Source: Allofournierella massiliensis (GTDB taxonomy: Bacteria; Bacillota; Clostridia; Oscillospirales; Ruminococcaceae). Taken from it: a stretch of DNA of 64,000 bases. A program made the position numbers and the translations under genes. Under the pieces are notes generated by a model. The model was not told the DNA's origin and did no database searches. It worked only from the letters and a program-made list of their open reading frames with translations. This document shows, piece by piece, positions 26,593 to 34,637 of the stretch. How positions within the stretch are numbered: position 1 is the first letter of the stretch; every line of letters begins with the position of its first letter. The stretch lies in contig NZ_JAFBIO010000001.1 in assembly GCF_021531255.1 (NCBI RefSeq), positions 372,001-436,000 on the forward strand, read 5' to 3'.

Positions 26593-26871
26593 CACATTCA
26601 CCTTCCGTTTTGAAAAAGCAGACACAAAAGCGCCTCGCCGGGCGGGGTGCCTTTGAAAAATTTTTTCTGGAGAGGGCTGCCGGGGCCTTGGCTGGTAGCA
26701 TCCTCACCAGGGTGAACATATCACAACCGGCCGCTCAATTCAATAGCCAGACCCCCAAAAGCCGAGATTTTCTTTTCCAAATTTCTGCCCGGAGCCGGGA
26801 CAGATGACAACCCGACGCGGCCTGTGGTATAGTAGAATTCAAAAGGATCAGGCCGAAAGGAGGAGTCAGCC

Positions 26872-27366
26872 TTGGAACCGTTTGTCTATCTGACGCTTTT
26901 GGCGCCGGTGGCGGGCCTTTGCCGGGAACTGCTCTGCCGCCGTCAGCGCCCAGAAACGGAAAAGAACGCACTGGTTTTGTACATGCCCGGCGTGTATCGG
27001 GCGGCCCTGCACACAATCGGGCTTGCGTTCGGGGCTTTTGCGCCGCTCTGTTCCCAAATGGCCACCCCAGAGCTGGGCCGGCAGATGGCAGAAATCCTTG
27101 TGGGCTGCATCCTGATGATTGAGTGTTTTGCCTGGACGACCCTGCGGTTTCGCCTGATCTTACAGGAGGAGGTCCTGCACTTCACCCCTTATGTGGGCAG
27201 GGCACGCTCTCTGCCTCTTAGCCGGATTGCCCGGGTGGGCCGGAACCCGCGGTACGGCACCCTGATCCTTCATGCAGAAGAGGGAATCTTTTGCCGGGTG
27301 TCCTGTATGTGCGTGGGCTACAAGCCCTTCCGGCAATTGTTGGAGGAACGAGGGCTGATGGCCTGA
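26872..27366 (+). CDS. Small membrane protein with PH-like C-terminal domain, function unknown
   Basis: 164 residues, start TTG with AAAGGAGG eight bases upstream. Two hydrophobic segments (about 5-17 and 78-100) and a C-terminal part, RLILQEEVLHFTPYVGRARSLPLSRIARVGRN…LILHAEEGIFCRVSCMCVGYKPFRQLLEERG, that reads like the beta-rich bacterial PH-type domain of DUF6560-like proteins. A weak promoter (ATGACA, 18 bp, TATAGT at 26828-26833) precedes it. It is 39 bp upstream of the VanR-type regulator and may be co-transcribed. I do not recognise a function. Confidence 0.7.
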   Translation: MEPFVYLTLLAPVAGLCRELLCRRQRPETEKNALVLYMPGVYRAALHTIGLAFGAFAPLCSQMATPELGRQMAEILVGCILMIECFAWTTLRFRLILQEEVLHFTPYVGRARSLPLSRIARVGRNPRYGTLILHAEEGIFCRVSCMCVGYKPFRQLLEERGLMA

Positions 27367-27405
27367 CAGGGCAAAACTCAAAACCAAGAAAAAAGAAGGA
27401 AGTAT

Positions 27406-28098
27406 ATGAGCGCGGATATTCTGATTGTGGACGATGAGGCTGAAATTGCGGACCTGGTGGAGGTATACCTGAAAAATGAGGGATACACCGTCCACAAATT
27501 CGGCTGCGGCAGGGATGCGCTGGCCTGTGTGGAGCAGCAGCACCTGGACCTGGCCATACTGGATGTGATGCTGCCGGATCTGGACGGCTTTGCCCTTTGC
27601 CAAAAGATCCGGGAAAAGCACCTGTTCCCCATCCTGATGCTTACCGCCCGGGTGGAGGACATGGACAAGATCACTGGCCTGACCCTGGGGGCGGACGATT
27701 ACCTTACCAAGCCCTTCAACCCGCTGGAACTGGTGGCACGGGTCAAGACCCAGCTGCGGCGCTATACCCGGTACAACCCGGCCGGTTCGGCCGTGCCGGA
27801 ACCGGAATATGATATCCGGGGATTGCAGATCTCCAAGGCTACCCATAAATGCCTGCTGTTTGGGGAAGAACTGGCGCTGACCCCCTTGGAATTTTCCATC
27901 CTGTGGTATCTGTGCAGCCGGCAGGGCAAGGTGGTTTCCAGCGAGGAGCTGTTTGAAGCGGTGTGGGGCGAAAAATATCTGGACTGCAACAATACGGTCA
28001 TGAGCCATATTGCCCGCCTGCGGGAGAAAATGCACGAAAACAGCCGCAGGCCTAAATTTATCAAGACGGTTTGGGGGGTGGGCTACACCATTGAATGA
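27406..28098 (+). CDS. vanR: VanR-type response regulator
   Basis: 230 residues, intact OmpR/PhoB-type regulator of the VanR group. Receiver: Asp9-Asp10, phospho-acceptor Asp53 in LAILDVMLPDLDG, LTAR, and TKPF. DNA-binding winged helix: LTPLEFSILWYLCSRQGKVVSSEELFEAVWGEKYLDCNNTV region (about 140-180) and VWGVGYTIE at the end. The assignment to a vanG-type cluster rests on the genes behind it: vanS relic (ATGA overlap) and vanG-vanT relic. It is the only member of the cluster left intact. Confidence 0.88.
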   Translation: MSADILIVDDEAEIADLVEVYLKNEGYTVHKFGCGRDALACVEQQHLDLAILDVMLPDLDGFALCQKIREKHLFPILMLTARVEDMDKITGLTLGADDYLTKPFNPLELVARVKTQLRRYTRYNPAGSAVPEPEYDIRGLQISKATHKCLLFGEELALTPLEFSILWYLCSRQGKVVSSEELFEAVWGEKYLDCNNTVMSHIARLREKMHENSRRPKFIKTVWGVGYTIE

Positions 28099-28259
28099 GA
28101 AAACAACGGGCCGGGAGAGCCGCCTGCGCCGGAAACGCCGGCCTGGGGCTGGCCATTGCCAAAGAAATCGTGGAGGCCCACGGGGGCGTTATTGCTGCCG
28201 ACAGCCGGGAGGAACAGGTGATCTTTACGGTCAGCCTGCCGGCGGGCGAGCCGCTGTAA
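28095..28259 (+). pseudogene. VanS-type histidine kinase reduced to 54 codons by internal deletion
   Basis: The ATG overlaps the vanR stop (ATGA), exactly where vanS should start. After about 12 codons (MRKQRAGRAACAG) the frame jumps straight into the end of a kinase ATP domain: NAGLGLAIAKEIVEAHGG (G2 box) then VIAADSREEQVIFTVSLPA and TAA. Membrane, HAMP, DHp and most of the ATPase domain are gone, about 300 codons by comparison with VanS length. The frame is kept through the junction. Cannot be a kinase. Confidence 0.85.
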
Positions 28260-28320
28260 GAAAATCGCAAGAACTTTTCGAGAAAATCATCATCCTCCCG
28301 AAAGATGCCCTGAAAATTCC

Positions 28321-28366
28321 AAACGCCTTGTTCTGGTATGATTTTTGCCAGAACAAGGCGTTTTTT
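28321..28366 (+). terminator. Strong intrinsic terminator between vanS relic and vanG relic
   Basis: Perfect 16-bp arms AAACGCCTTGTTCTGG/CCAGAACAAGGCGTTT, 11-base loop, then TTTTTT-A-TTT. Would stop vanR transcription before vanG. Confidence 0.85.
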
Positions 28367-28385
28367 ATTTCGGGAGGTTTTGAGG

Positions 28386-29151
<766 letters not shown>

Positions 29152-29176
29152 CCACGGCCAAAATCAGGTGCTTTTC

Positions 29177-29202
29177 TGGGGGACGAAATGTCCCCCATTT
29201 TT
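29177..29202 (+). terminator. Intrinsic terminator after the vanT relic
   Basis: Arms TGGGGGAC/GTCCCCCA, GAAAT loop, TTTTT. Confidence 0.85.
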
Positions 29203-29229
29203 GCTGCGGGAATACGGCAAGGCGCCCTC

Positions 29230-29277
29230 TTGATTTTTATGCGGAAAAAAGGTATCCTGTAGTTAGTTTAAACTAAC
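29230..29277 (+). promoter_or_regulatory. Promoter with a 16-bp palindromic operator
   Basis: -35 TTGATT (29230-29235), 17-bp spacer, -10 TATCCT (29253-29258). Directly downstream, over the expected start of transcription, is the perfect palindrome GTTAGTTTAAACTAAC (29262-29277), the placement of a repressor operator. The binding protein is not identifiable here. Confidence 0.7.
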
Positions 29278-29362
29278 CAAAAAGCAAAAAACTCCCGCCC
29301 CCCCTGAATATACCTTTGAAAGGCCGCAAAGGGGCGGAGGGGTTGCCAAAGGAGACAGGAAT

Positions 29363-29479
29363 ATGCAGGAATTTTTATATGAGGGATTGGCCCTGGCCGG
29401 TTGCGCGGCAACCGCGATTGCCTGTGGGAAGGTGCGCTCGGCCATACGAAAAAAGCTGAAAAAAGATCGTCAGCTTTAA
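29363..29479 (+). CDS. Candidate 38-residue membrane peptide
   Basis: ATG at 29363 preceded by AAAGGAGA at good distance. 38 codons: one hydrophobic stretch (GLALAGCAATAIACG, about 8-23) followed by a basic tail rich in Lys and Arg (RSAIRKKLKKDRQL). No family recognised. Supported by a promoter plus operator 100 bp upstream and a clean ribosome site; weakened by the lack of any homologue I know and by overlap of its end with the radC terminator hairpin. The 5' untranslated part (29278-29362) contains GC-rich runs but no clear riboswitch. Confidence 0.5.
   Translation: MQEFLYEGLALAGCAATAIACGKVRSAIRKKLKKDRQL
29452..29477 (-). terminator. Probable terminator of radC
   Basis: Minus-strand reading: AAAGCTGA/TCAGCTTT around a 10-base loop, followed by TTTCG; lies 40 bp past the radC stop. 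Confidence 0.6.
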
Positions 29480-29517
29480 AAAACAGGGACAGACAGCTGC
29501 CGAAATCGGGAGAGTTT

Positions 29518-30240
29518 TCAGCCGAGGAAGTTGGCGCTCATGCTGATGCCCGGCATATCCGGCATGCGGGAAGAGCTGAGCATGGAAGTGCCCTCATCCT
29601 GTGCCACGATGATATGGTCCACCAGGTCGATGCCCATGGTTTTCAGGGCAAATTTCAGGTTTTGGGTGGTGCGGATATCCGCCTGGGATGGCAGGGCAAA
29701 ACCGCCGGGATGGTTGTGAGCCAACACCACATTGGTGGCCCCGTAGCGCAGAGCGATATCCACAAGCTTTCGGGAGGGTACATCCACCGAGTTGGCGGCG
29801 CCTTCCCCCAGCAGGACAGTGCCCAGAAGTTTGAGCCGGTCGTCCATCATGATCAGATAGATCCGCTCATTGGTGATACCGTGGAACAGGGGGATACAGT
29901 ACTCCACCAGCTTTTCGCAGCTGTCCAGCTGCTTGAAGGAGCGGGTTTTGCTGATCTGGTAATGGCGGCTGAACATCAGGATGGAATGGATGAGCCGGGC
30001 ACTGGCGGGCCCAATGCCCGGGACGGCCCGCAGTTCTTCCTCGCTGGCTTCCAGAACCTGGGCGTAACCGCCGAAATGATCGATGAGGGCATGGGCCAGC
30101 GGGTTGGTATCGATGCGGGGCAGCGCAAAGTACAGCATATATTCCAGGACTTCATGGTCGGAAAAGCCCTCGAACCCGTTCTTGCGCACCCGCTCATACA
30201 TCCGTTCACGGTGATGATCGTGGATTGATTTTTCTCCCAT
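29518..30240 (-). CDS. radC: RadC-family (JAB/MPN domain) protein
   Basis: 240 residues. N-terminal helix-hairpin-helix region (about 50-90, AVPGIGPASARLI) and C-terminal MPN+ metalloprotease-like domain with the JAMM motif HNHPGGFALPSQAD (about 173-186) and upstream Glu in GEGAANSVDVPSRK. The historical link to DNA repair is not well supported; the family's biochemical role is unsettled. Ribosome site is modest. Not in an operon; divergent from the pseudouridine synthase gene. Confidence 0.9.
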   Translation of the reverse strand: MGEKSIHDHHRERMYERVRKNGFEGFSDHEVLEYMLYFALPRIDTNPLAHALIDHFGGYAQVLEASEEELRAVPGIGPASARLIHSILMFSRHYQISKTRSFKQLDSCEKLVEYCIPLFHGITNERIYLIMMDDRLKLLGTVLLGEGAANSVDVPSRKLVDIALRYGATNVVLAHNHPGGFALPSQADIRTTQNLKFALKTMGIDLVDHIIVAQDEGTSMLSSSRMPDMPGISMSANFLG

Positions 30241-30318
30241 TTTACCTTCCTTTTGCTTTACGATTTGCTGAATCTATTATATACTAAAGGAAATTTTCTG
30301 AAAAGAGAGAACTTTCCT

Positions 30319-31296
30319 ATGAAAAGCTATACTGCCGGCCCCAACGAAGAGGGGGTACGGCTTTCCCGATTTGTGCAAAGCGTGGCCCCTGCCCTGCCCG
30401 TGAGTATGATGTACAAGGGCTTCCGCAACAAACGAGTGAAGGTCAACGGAAAAAAAGCGGCGCCGGAGGATCGGCTCCATGAAGGGGACCAGATCGAGCT
30501 GTACATCAACGATGAGTTTTTTGCGCCGGCCCAGCAGCCTGCGCCCGCAAAACCAAAGCCGGCCAAGAAAATTCCCCTTCGGGTGGTGTACGAGGATTCC
30601 TCCATCGCCATCCTGTATAAGCCGGCTCACCTGCTTTGCCATTCGGACAGGACCGGGGACGCCAGCCTGATAGACGCCTTCATTGCCCGCCAGACCGAGA
30701 ACGGGGAATATCAGCCCGGCCAGGAGGCCGCTTTCCGCCCGGCCCTCTGCAACCGGCTGGACCGGGGCACCGAGGGCTTGGTGCTGGCAGCCAAGACCTA
30801 CCCGGCGCTGCGGGACATGAATGAGATCATCCGGGAGGATCTGCTGCACAAGGAGTATCTGACCATTACCTGCGGGGTTCCCCCCCAGGGGCGGCATCTG
30901 GCCTACCTGCGCCACAGCGAGAAAAACAATAAGGTGACGGTGATCCCCTCCCCTGCCCCCGGATACAAAGAGATCATCACCCGGGTGGAGGTGCTGAAAA
31001 AGCAGGGGCCTTTCAGCCTTTGCCGGATCGGCCTGATTACCGGACGCACCCATCAGATCCGGGCGCATCTGGCCTTTTTGGGCGCCCCGGTATTGGGAGA
31101 TATCAAGTATGGAAACCGGAAGCTGAACGAGCGCACCGGGAAAAAGAGCCAGGAACTTTGCGCGGTATGCGTTCGTTTTGGCCAGATTCCCGCCCAAAAC
31201 AGCCTGGCCTATCTGTCCGGCAAGGAGATCGAACTGCCCCGGCCCGGGATCGAGGCCCGGTTTGAGGAGCTGAGCCGATTCCGGCCGGCCAGATGA
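30319..31296 (+). CDS. RluA-family 23S rRNA/tRNA pseudouridine synthase
   Basis: 325 residues from the ATG at 30319. N-terminal S4-like domain (about 12-75, VRLSRFVQSVAPALP…KRVKVNGKKAAPEDRLHEGDQI), a Pro/Lys linker, then the catalytic domain with CNRLDRGTEGLVLAAK (about 148-163; catalytic Asp in RLDR) and GRTHQIRAHLAFLGAPVLGD. Member of the RluA/C/D group; the precise uridine targets cannot be assigned. An upstream in-frame ATG at 30253 lacks a ribosome site. Confidence 0.92.
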   Translation: MKSYTAGPNEEGVRLSRFVQSVAPALPVSMMYKGFRNKRVKVNGKKAAPEDRLHEGDQIELYINDEFFAPAQQPAPAKPKPAKKIPLRVVYEDSSIAILYKPAHLLCHSDRTGDASLIDAFIARQTENGEYQPGQEAAFRPALCNRLDRGTEGLVLAAKTYPALRDMNEIIREDLLHKEYLTITCGVPPQGRHLAYLRHSEKNNKVTVIPSPAPGYKEIITRVEVLKKQGPFSLCRIGLITGRTHQIRAHLAFLGAPVLGDIKYGNRKLNERTGKKSQELCAVCVRFGQIPAQNSLAYLSGKEIELPRPGIEARFEELSRFRPAR

Positions 31297-31335
31297 AGGT
31301 TTTTGTAGGTCAGGGGCAGAGCCAGGTTTTTTGGG

Positions 31336-31365
31336 TTGCGGCTGCCCCTGTGAAAACGGTATAAT
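31336..31365 (+). promoter_or_regulatory. Promoter of the YhcH-family gene
   Basis: -35 TTGCGG (31336-31341), 18-bp spacer, consensus -10 TATAAT (31360-31365). Confidence 0.65.
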
Positions 31366-31440
31366 AAAGAAACAAGAAGGCTTGGCCGGATAGAATCCCG
31401 CCGGCTTTCCACGCAGCATAAAAGGAAGAGGTGTTCTGAA

Positions 31441-31884
31441 ATGATTCTGGACCGTTTTGAAAACCTGATGAAATACGAGGCGCTGATCCCCAACTTGGCA
31501 AAGGCGGTGGAGTTCTGCAAAACGGCAGGCAGCCTTGCCCCCGGCCGCTATGAATTTGAGGGCGGATTTGTCCTGATTCAGGAGGGAGAAACTGCTTCTA
31601 CCCCCGAAGAGGGCAATTTCGAGGCGCATAAAGAGTATATCGATGTGCAGGTGCTGGCCGAAGGGGCTGAAGTGATGGCCTGGGCAGATATTTCCGGCCT
31701 GGAACTGGCGGTGCCCTATAAGCCGGATGCCTGGTTCTTCAGCGGCCAGGCTACCGAAGTGGTCAAGATCCAGCCAGGCGTTGCCTATGTGATGTTCCCT
31801 CATGACGGCCATAAAGCCTGCTGCCATCTGGACACCCCCACCCATTACCGCAAGTACGTCATCAAGTGCCCGGTACAGAAATAA
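31441..31884 (+). CDS. YhcH/YjgK/YiaL family (DUF386) protein
   Basis: 147-residue cupin-like protein. Conserved features are the FEAHKEYIDVQVLAEGAE stretch (His/Glu metal ligands, about 60-77) and MFPHDGHKACC near residue 120. In Enterobacteria relatives (NanQ, YhcH, EbgC) are sugar anomerases or accessory proteins of sialate and beta-galactoside use. Here it is monocistronic, with its own promoter and terminator, and convergent to the ribokinase gene, so sugar handling is a reasonable but unproven role. AGGAAGAGGTG precedes the ATG. Confidence 0.88.
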   Translation: MILDRFENLMKYEALIPNLAKAVEFCKTAGSLAPGRYEFEGGFVLIQEGETASTPEEGNFEAHKEYIDVQVLAEGAEVMAWADISGLELAVPYKPDAWFFSGQATEVVKIQPGVAYVMFPHDGHKACCHLDTPTHYRKYVIKCPVQK

Positions 31885-31903
31885 AATAAGCAGAAATACA
31901 AAG

Positions 31904-31938
31904 AAAAGGTCTTGTGAAGAATTTCGCAAGACCTTTTT
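31904..31938. terminator. Bidirectional terminator
   Basis: Arms AAAAGGTCTTG/CAAGACCTTTT with A-run and T-run on opposite sides; shared by the convergent YhcH-family gene and the ribokinase gene. Confidence 0.88.
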
Positions 31939-31988
31939 GTTACAACAAAGAATCAGGCTTTTTCAAGCCGGGAAGGCAGGAAAAAGGC

Positions 31989-32900
31989 TTACAGTTCGCC
32001 GAAGCGTTTTTCCTCAATGGCCTTTTCCACCTCGCTGCGGGCGGGGATGGAATCGGAGGCGCCCTTTACCTGGATGGCCATGGCGCTGGCGGTGGTGCTG
32101 CGCAGAAGAATATCCCGCACAGGCATGCCCTCGGCGGTGCAGGCCAGGAAATAGCCCAGGAAGGTATCGCCGGCAGCGGTGGTATCCACCACGTTCTTGA
32201 TCTTATAGGCGTTCATCCACACATCCTGGGTTTTGTCATGATAGCGCACGCCGCGGCTGCCCAGAGTGAGAACCAGGGCGCAGTCGGGGTATTTTTCCGC
32301 CACAGCCTTGACGATCTCTTCTTCTTCCTCGGTGCTGCCGGCCAGGGTGCTGCCCTCGATCTCGTTGACCACCAGCCAACTCACCTTGCCCAGAGGACAG
32401 TTCATCAGGCTGTCGTCCATGGGGGAAGCATTCAGGGCAACCCGAAGGCCCAGCTCATAGGCCTTCTCAATGGTATAACCCACCAGGTTGGTCTCATTCT
32501 GCAGAAGGATGATGTCGCCCTTTTCGCAGTCGGAAAGGACAGAGTCAATGTATTCCTCGGTGAGCATCTGGTTGGTGCCGCCAAACAGCAGGATGCTGTT
32601 CTGCCCCGCGTCGGAAACCTGGATGAAGGTATGACCGCCGGCCACATCCTTTTTCTGCAGGTAGCGGGTATCCACACCGGCATTATCCAGCGCCTGTTTA
32701 AGGATATCCCCGTCGCTGCCGATCATGCCGGCATGGAAAATCTTGCCCCCCGCGCGGGCCACGGCAATGGACTGGTTGAGGCCCTTGCCGCCGGCGTATA
32801 CGTTGCGGTCCTTGCTGCTCTTGGTCTCGCCGGGCTTTACAAAGTCATCCACCCGGTAAACGTAGTCCACATTCAGAGAGCCGATGTCCACGATTTTCAT
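31989..32900 (-). CDS. rbsK: Ribokinase (PfkB family)
   Basis: 303 residues. N-terminal KIVDIGSLNVDYVYRVDDFVKPGET, YAGGKGLNQSIAVARAGG (about 36-53), and C-terminal DTTAAGDTFLGYFLA (about 240-254, catalytic Asp) match ribokinases, which phosphorylate ribose at O5. No rbs transporter or RbsR is adjacent, so another sugar or nucleoside-derived substrate is possible. The AGGATGGAG ribosome site is followed by the ATG at 32900. A palindrome lies in the leader. Confidence 0.9.
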   Translation of the reverse strand: MKIVDIGSLNVDYVYRVDDFVKPGETKSSKDRNVYAGGKGLNQSIAVARAGGKIFHAGMIGSDGDILKQALDNAGVDTRYLQKKDVAGGHTFIQVSDAGQNSILLFGGTNQMLTEEYIDSVLSDCEKGDIILLQNETNLVGYTIEKAYELGLRVALNASPMDDSLMNCPLGKVSWLVVNEIEGSTLAGSTEEEEEIVKAVAEKYPDCALVLTLGSRGVRYHDKTQDVWMNAYKIKNVVDTTAAGDTFLGYFLACTAEGMPVRDILLRSTTASAMAIQVKGASDSIPARSEVEKAIEEKRFGEL

Positions 32901-32924
32901 TCTACTCCATCCTTTCCAGGCATC

Positions 32925-32936
32925 CTATCCGGATAG
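32925..32936. promoter_or_regulatory. Palindrome in the ribokinase leader, candidate operator
   Basis: CTATCCGGATAG, a perfect 12-bp palindrome within a longer imperfect repeat (GGATG…CATCC), placed between a TATACT -10-like box and the rbsK ribosome site. Regulator unknown. Confidence 0.4.
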
Positions 32937-32986
32937 CATCCATTCTTTGTGTTTTAGTATACCATGTTCCCCGCAAAAAGGCACGT

Positions 32987-33625
32987 CTATTTTTGCCCTT
33001 CTGCTGATGAAAAATTTGTGTTGGCTTCCCGGTTTTTCTGCCAGCGGGCCAGGGCTTGGCTCAGTTCCTCATAGGTATAGATGGTATTGAGCACCTGGCA
33101 GAGGGCCTTTTTGCTGAGCCGGGGAGGAAGGCCCAGAAAGCCCAGGAATTCCCTACGGCGGTCTGCGCAGTCGGCCGTGCCGGAAAGGCCCCACTCATAC
33201 AGATCCGTGTAGGTAATGGGGCGTCCGGAGGCCTTTTCTTCCCCTTGCAGCCCGGCATTTTCCAGCGCCCGCAGGATTTCCTGGTCCGGCACGCCCTCCA
33301 CCCCCAGAAGGCCCTCCTTCCCCGGGGCCGCCTTGCGGCTTTCCTTGCCCGGGATAGCGGGCACATAGGCCTGCGAGACGTACTGCCGCCCCACAAGGTC
33401 GCTGACAAAGCGGCGAATGCGGAAACCTGCGGCGTCAGAGTCAGTGAGGATCAGCACACCCCTTTGACGGCCCAGAGTGCGCAGCAGGGCCTGTTTTTCC
33501 TTATCTTTAAAGATGGCAAAGCCGTCGGTGGTGAGAATGAGGCCATCCACCAGGCCGGCCAGCCGGCTGGCGTCGTACCTTCCCTCCACCAGAAGGACCT
33601 GCCCAATTTTCAGTTTTTCTTTCAC
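32987..33625 (-). CDS. rnmV: Ribonuclease M5
   Basis: 212 residues, TOPRIM nuclease that matures 5S rRNA in Firmicutes. TOPRIM signature VLLVEGRYDASRLAGLVDGLILTT-like region at about 10-35 with the catalytic Glu, and ILTDSDAAGFRIRR (DxD) at about 58-71. The C-terminal DUF4093 domain contains GVEGVPDQEILRALENAG. Start is GTG with GGTGG about 8 bases upstream, overlapping the end region of holA (1-bp gap). Residue spacing fits RnmV better than the DnaG or OLD TOPRIM families. Confidence 0.88.
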   Translation of the reverse strand: MKEKLKIGQVLLVEGRYDASRLAGLVDGLILTTDGFAIFKDKEKQALLRTLGRQRGVLILTDSDAAGFRIRRFVSDLVGRQYVSQAYVPAIPGKESRKAAPGKEGLLGVEGVPDQEILRALENAGLQGEEKASGRPITYTDLYEWGLSGTADCADRRREFLGFLGLPPRLSKKALCQVLNTIYTYEELSQALARWQKNREANTNFSSAEGQK

Positions 33626-33626
33626 C

Positions 33627-34637
33627 TTATCTTACCACCTGTACCAATCGGCAGAGCCCGGTTTCCAGTTGGATCTTGGGGTCCACCGGGCTGCCCTTCA
33701 GGCCTTCATCCAGATGCTGCAGGATCTTCAGGCTCTTAGCCAGCTGGGGCTTTGTAAACTTGCGGCCGTTTTCCATGGCTTTCCGCAGCCGGAAATCCCC
33801 GCCGCTGTAGTGGAAATCCCGGTGAACCTCCTGATAGCTTTTGCCCAGGGAGGCGCCGCAGCGCACCCGGTAGCAGTCCAGATAGCCGGAGGCAAGCGCT
33901 GCCGCAATGGTCACCGGCTCCTGCCGCAGCAAAAGCAATTTGTGTACCAGCTCGCAGGCGCCTTTGGCGTTGCGGGCCGCAATGAGCTGCATCAGGGAAA
34001 ATACATTGGCTTCCAGGTTTTGTACCGCCGCTTCCTCCACCATGGCGGAGGTGATCGGCCCGTAATCGGCCAGGGCGGCCAGCTTGGCCACCTCGTTTTC
34101 CAGCAGGTAGGGGTCCTGCCCGCAGCGCTCTATCAGTTCCCGCGCCACCGGGTCGGGCAGGGTGGCCCCCACCTCCCCTGCCTGCTGCTGAAGCAGGCGG
34201 ATCAGATCCCGCTGGGTGGGCAGGGCCAGCTCCTGCACAAAACCGATCTTGCGGCAATGGCCGATGAGGGTGGTTACCCGCTTGCCGGAGGCTGCTTTTT
34301 TATCCGCAAAGACGGAAGTGAGAAGAAAAACCGAGTTTTCCGCCTGGGAGAGCACCTCGCAGAATTCTTTCAGGTCCTTGTCGGAATAACTGCCGGGGGC
34401 AAGACCGGGAATATAGATCACCCGACGGGTGCCGAAAAAAGAGATGGTGCCCGCCGAGGCAATGATCTCCTCCAGGGAGGGGGCAGGCCCGTCCAGCCGG
34501 GTGACTTCGGTATCCTCCCGGCTCAGCAATTCCAGCAGCTTTGCGGCCTGCCGCTGCACCAGGTATTCCTGCTGGGAATACAGATAAAAGACCGGGCAGC
34601 CGGAATCCAGCAGCTGCTTGTAATCGGTTTTAGCCAA
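33627..34637 (-). CDS. holA: DNA polymerase III subunit delta
   Basis: 336 residues. Clamp-loader delta subunit that opens the beta sliding clamp; AAA+ fold without ATPase motifs. N-terminal VFYLYSQQEYLVQRQAAKLLELL (the 'Y-G-x-E' region), middle ISFFGTRRVIYIPGLAPG (beta-clamp contact area), C-terminal collar helices …ENGRKFTKPQLAKSLKILQHLDEGLKG. TTG start with GGGGAGG upstream, overlapping comEC by 8 bp. The comEC-holA pair is the standard order in Firmicutes. Confidence 0.94.
   Translation of the reverse strand: MAKTDYKQLLDSGCPVFYLYSQQEYLVQRQAAKLLELLSREDTEVTRLDGPAPSLEEIIASAGTISFFGTRRVIYIPGLAPGSYSDKDLKEFCEVLSQAENSVFLLTSVFADKKAASGKRVTTLIGHCRKIGFVQELALPTQRDLIRLLQQQAGEVGATLPDPVARELIERCGQDPYLLENEVAKLAALADYGPITSAMVEEAAVQNLEANVFSLMQLIAARNAKGACELVHKLLLLRQEPVTIAAALASGYLDCYRVRCGASLGKSYQEVHRDFHYSGGDFRLRKAMENGRKFTKPQLAKSLKILQHLDEGLKGSPVDPKIQLETGLCRLVQVVR

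Noticed and set aside
26593-26871. Possible gene or RNA between the fructokinase gene and the PH-like gene
   Set aside because: 279 bp with no coding pattern or stable conserved RNA motif; only a weak promoter for the plus-strand gene.
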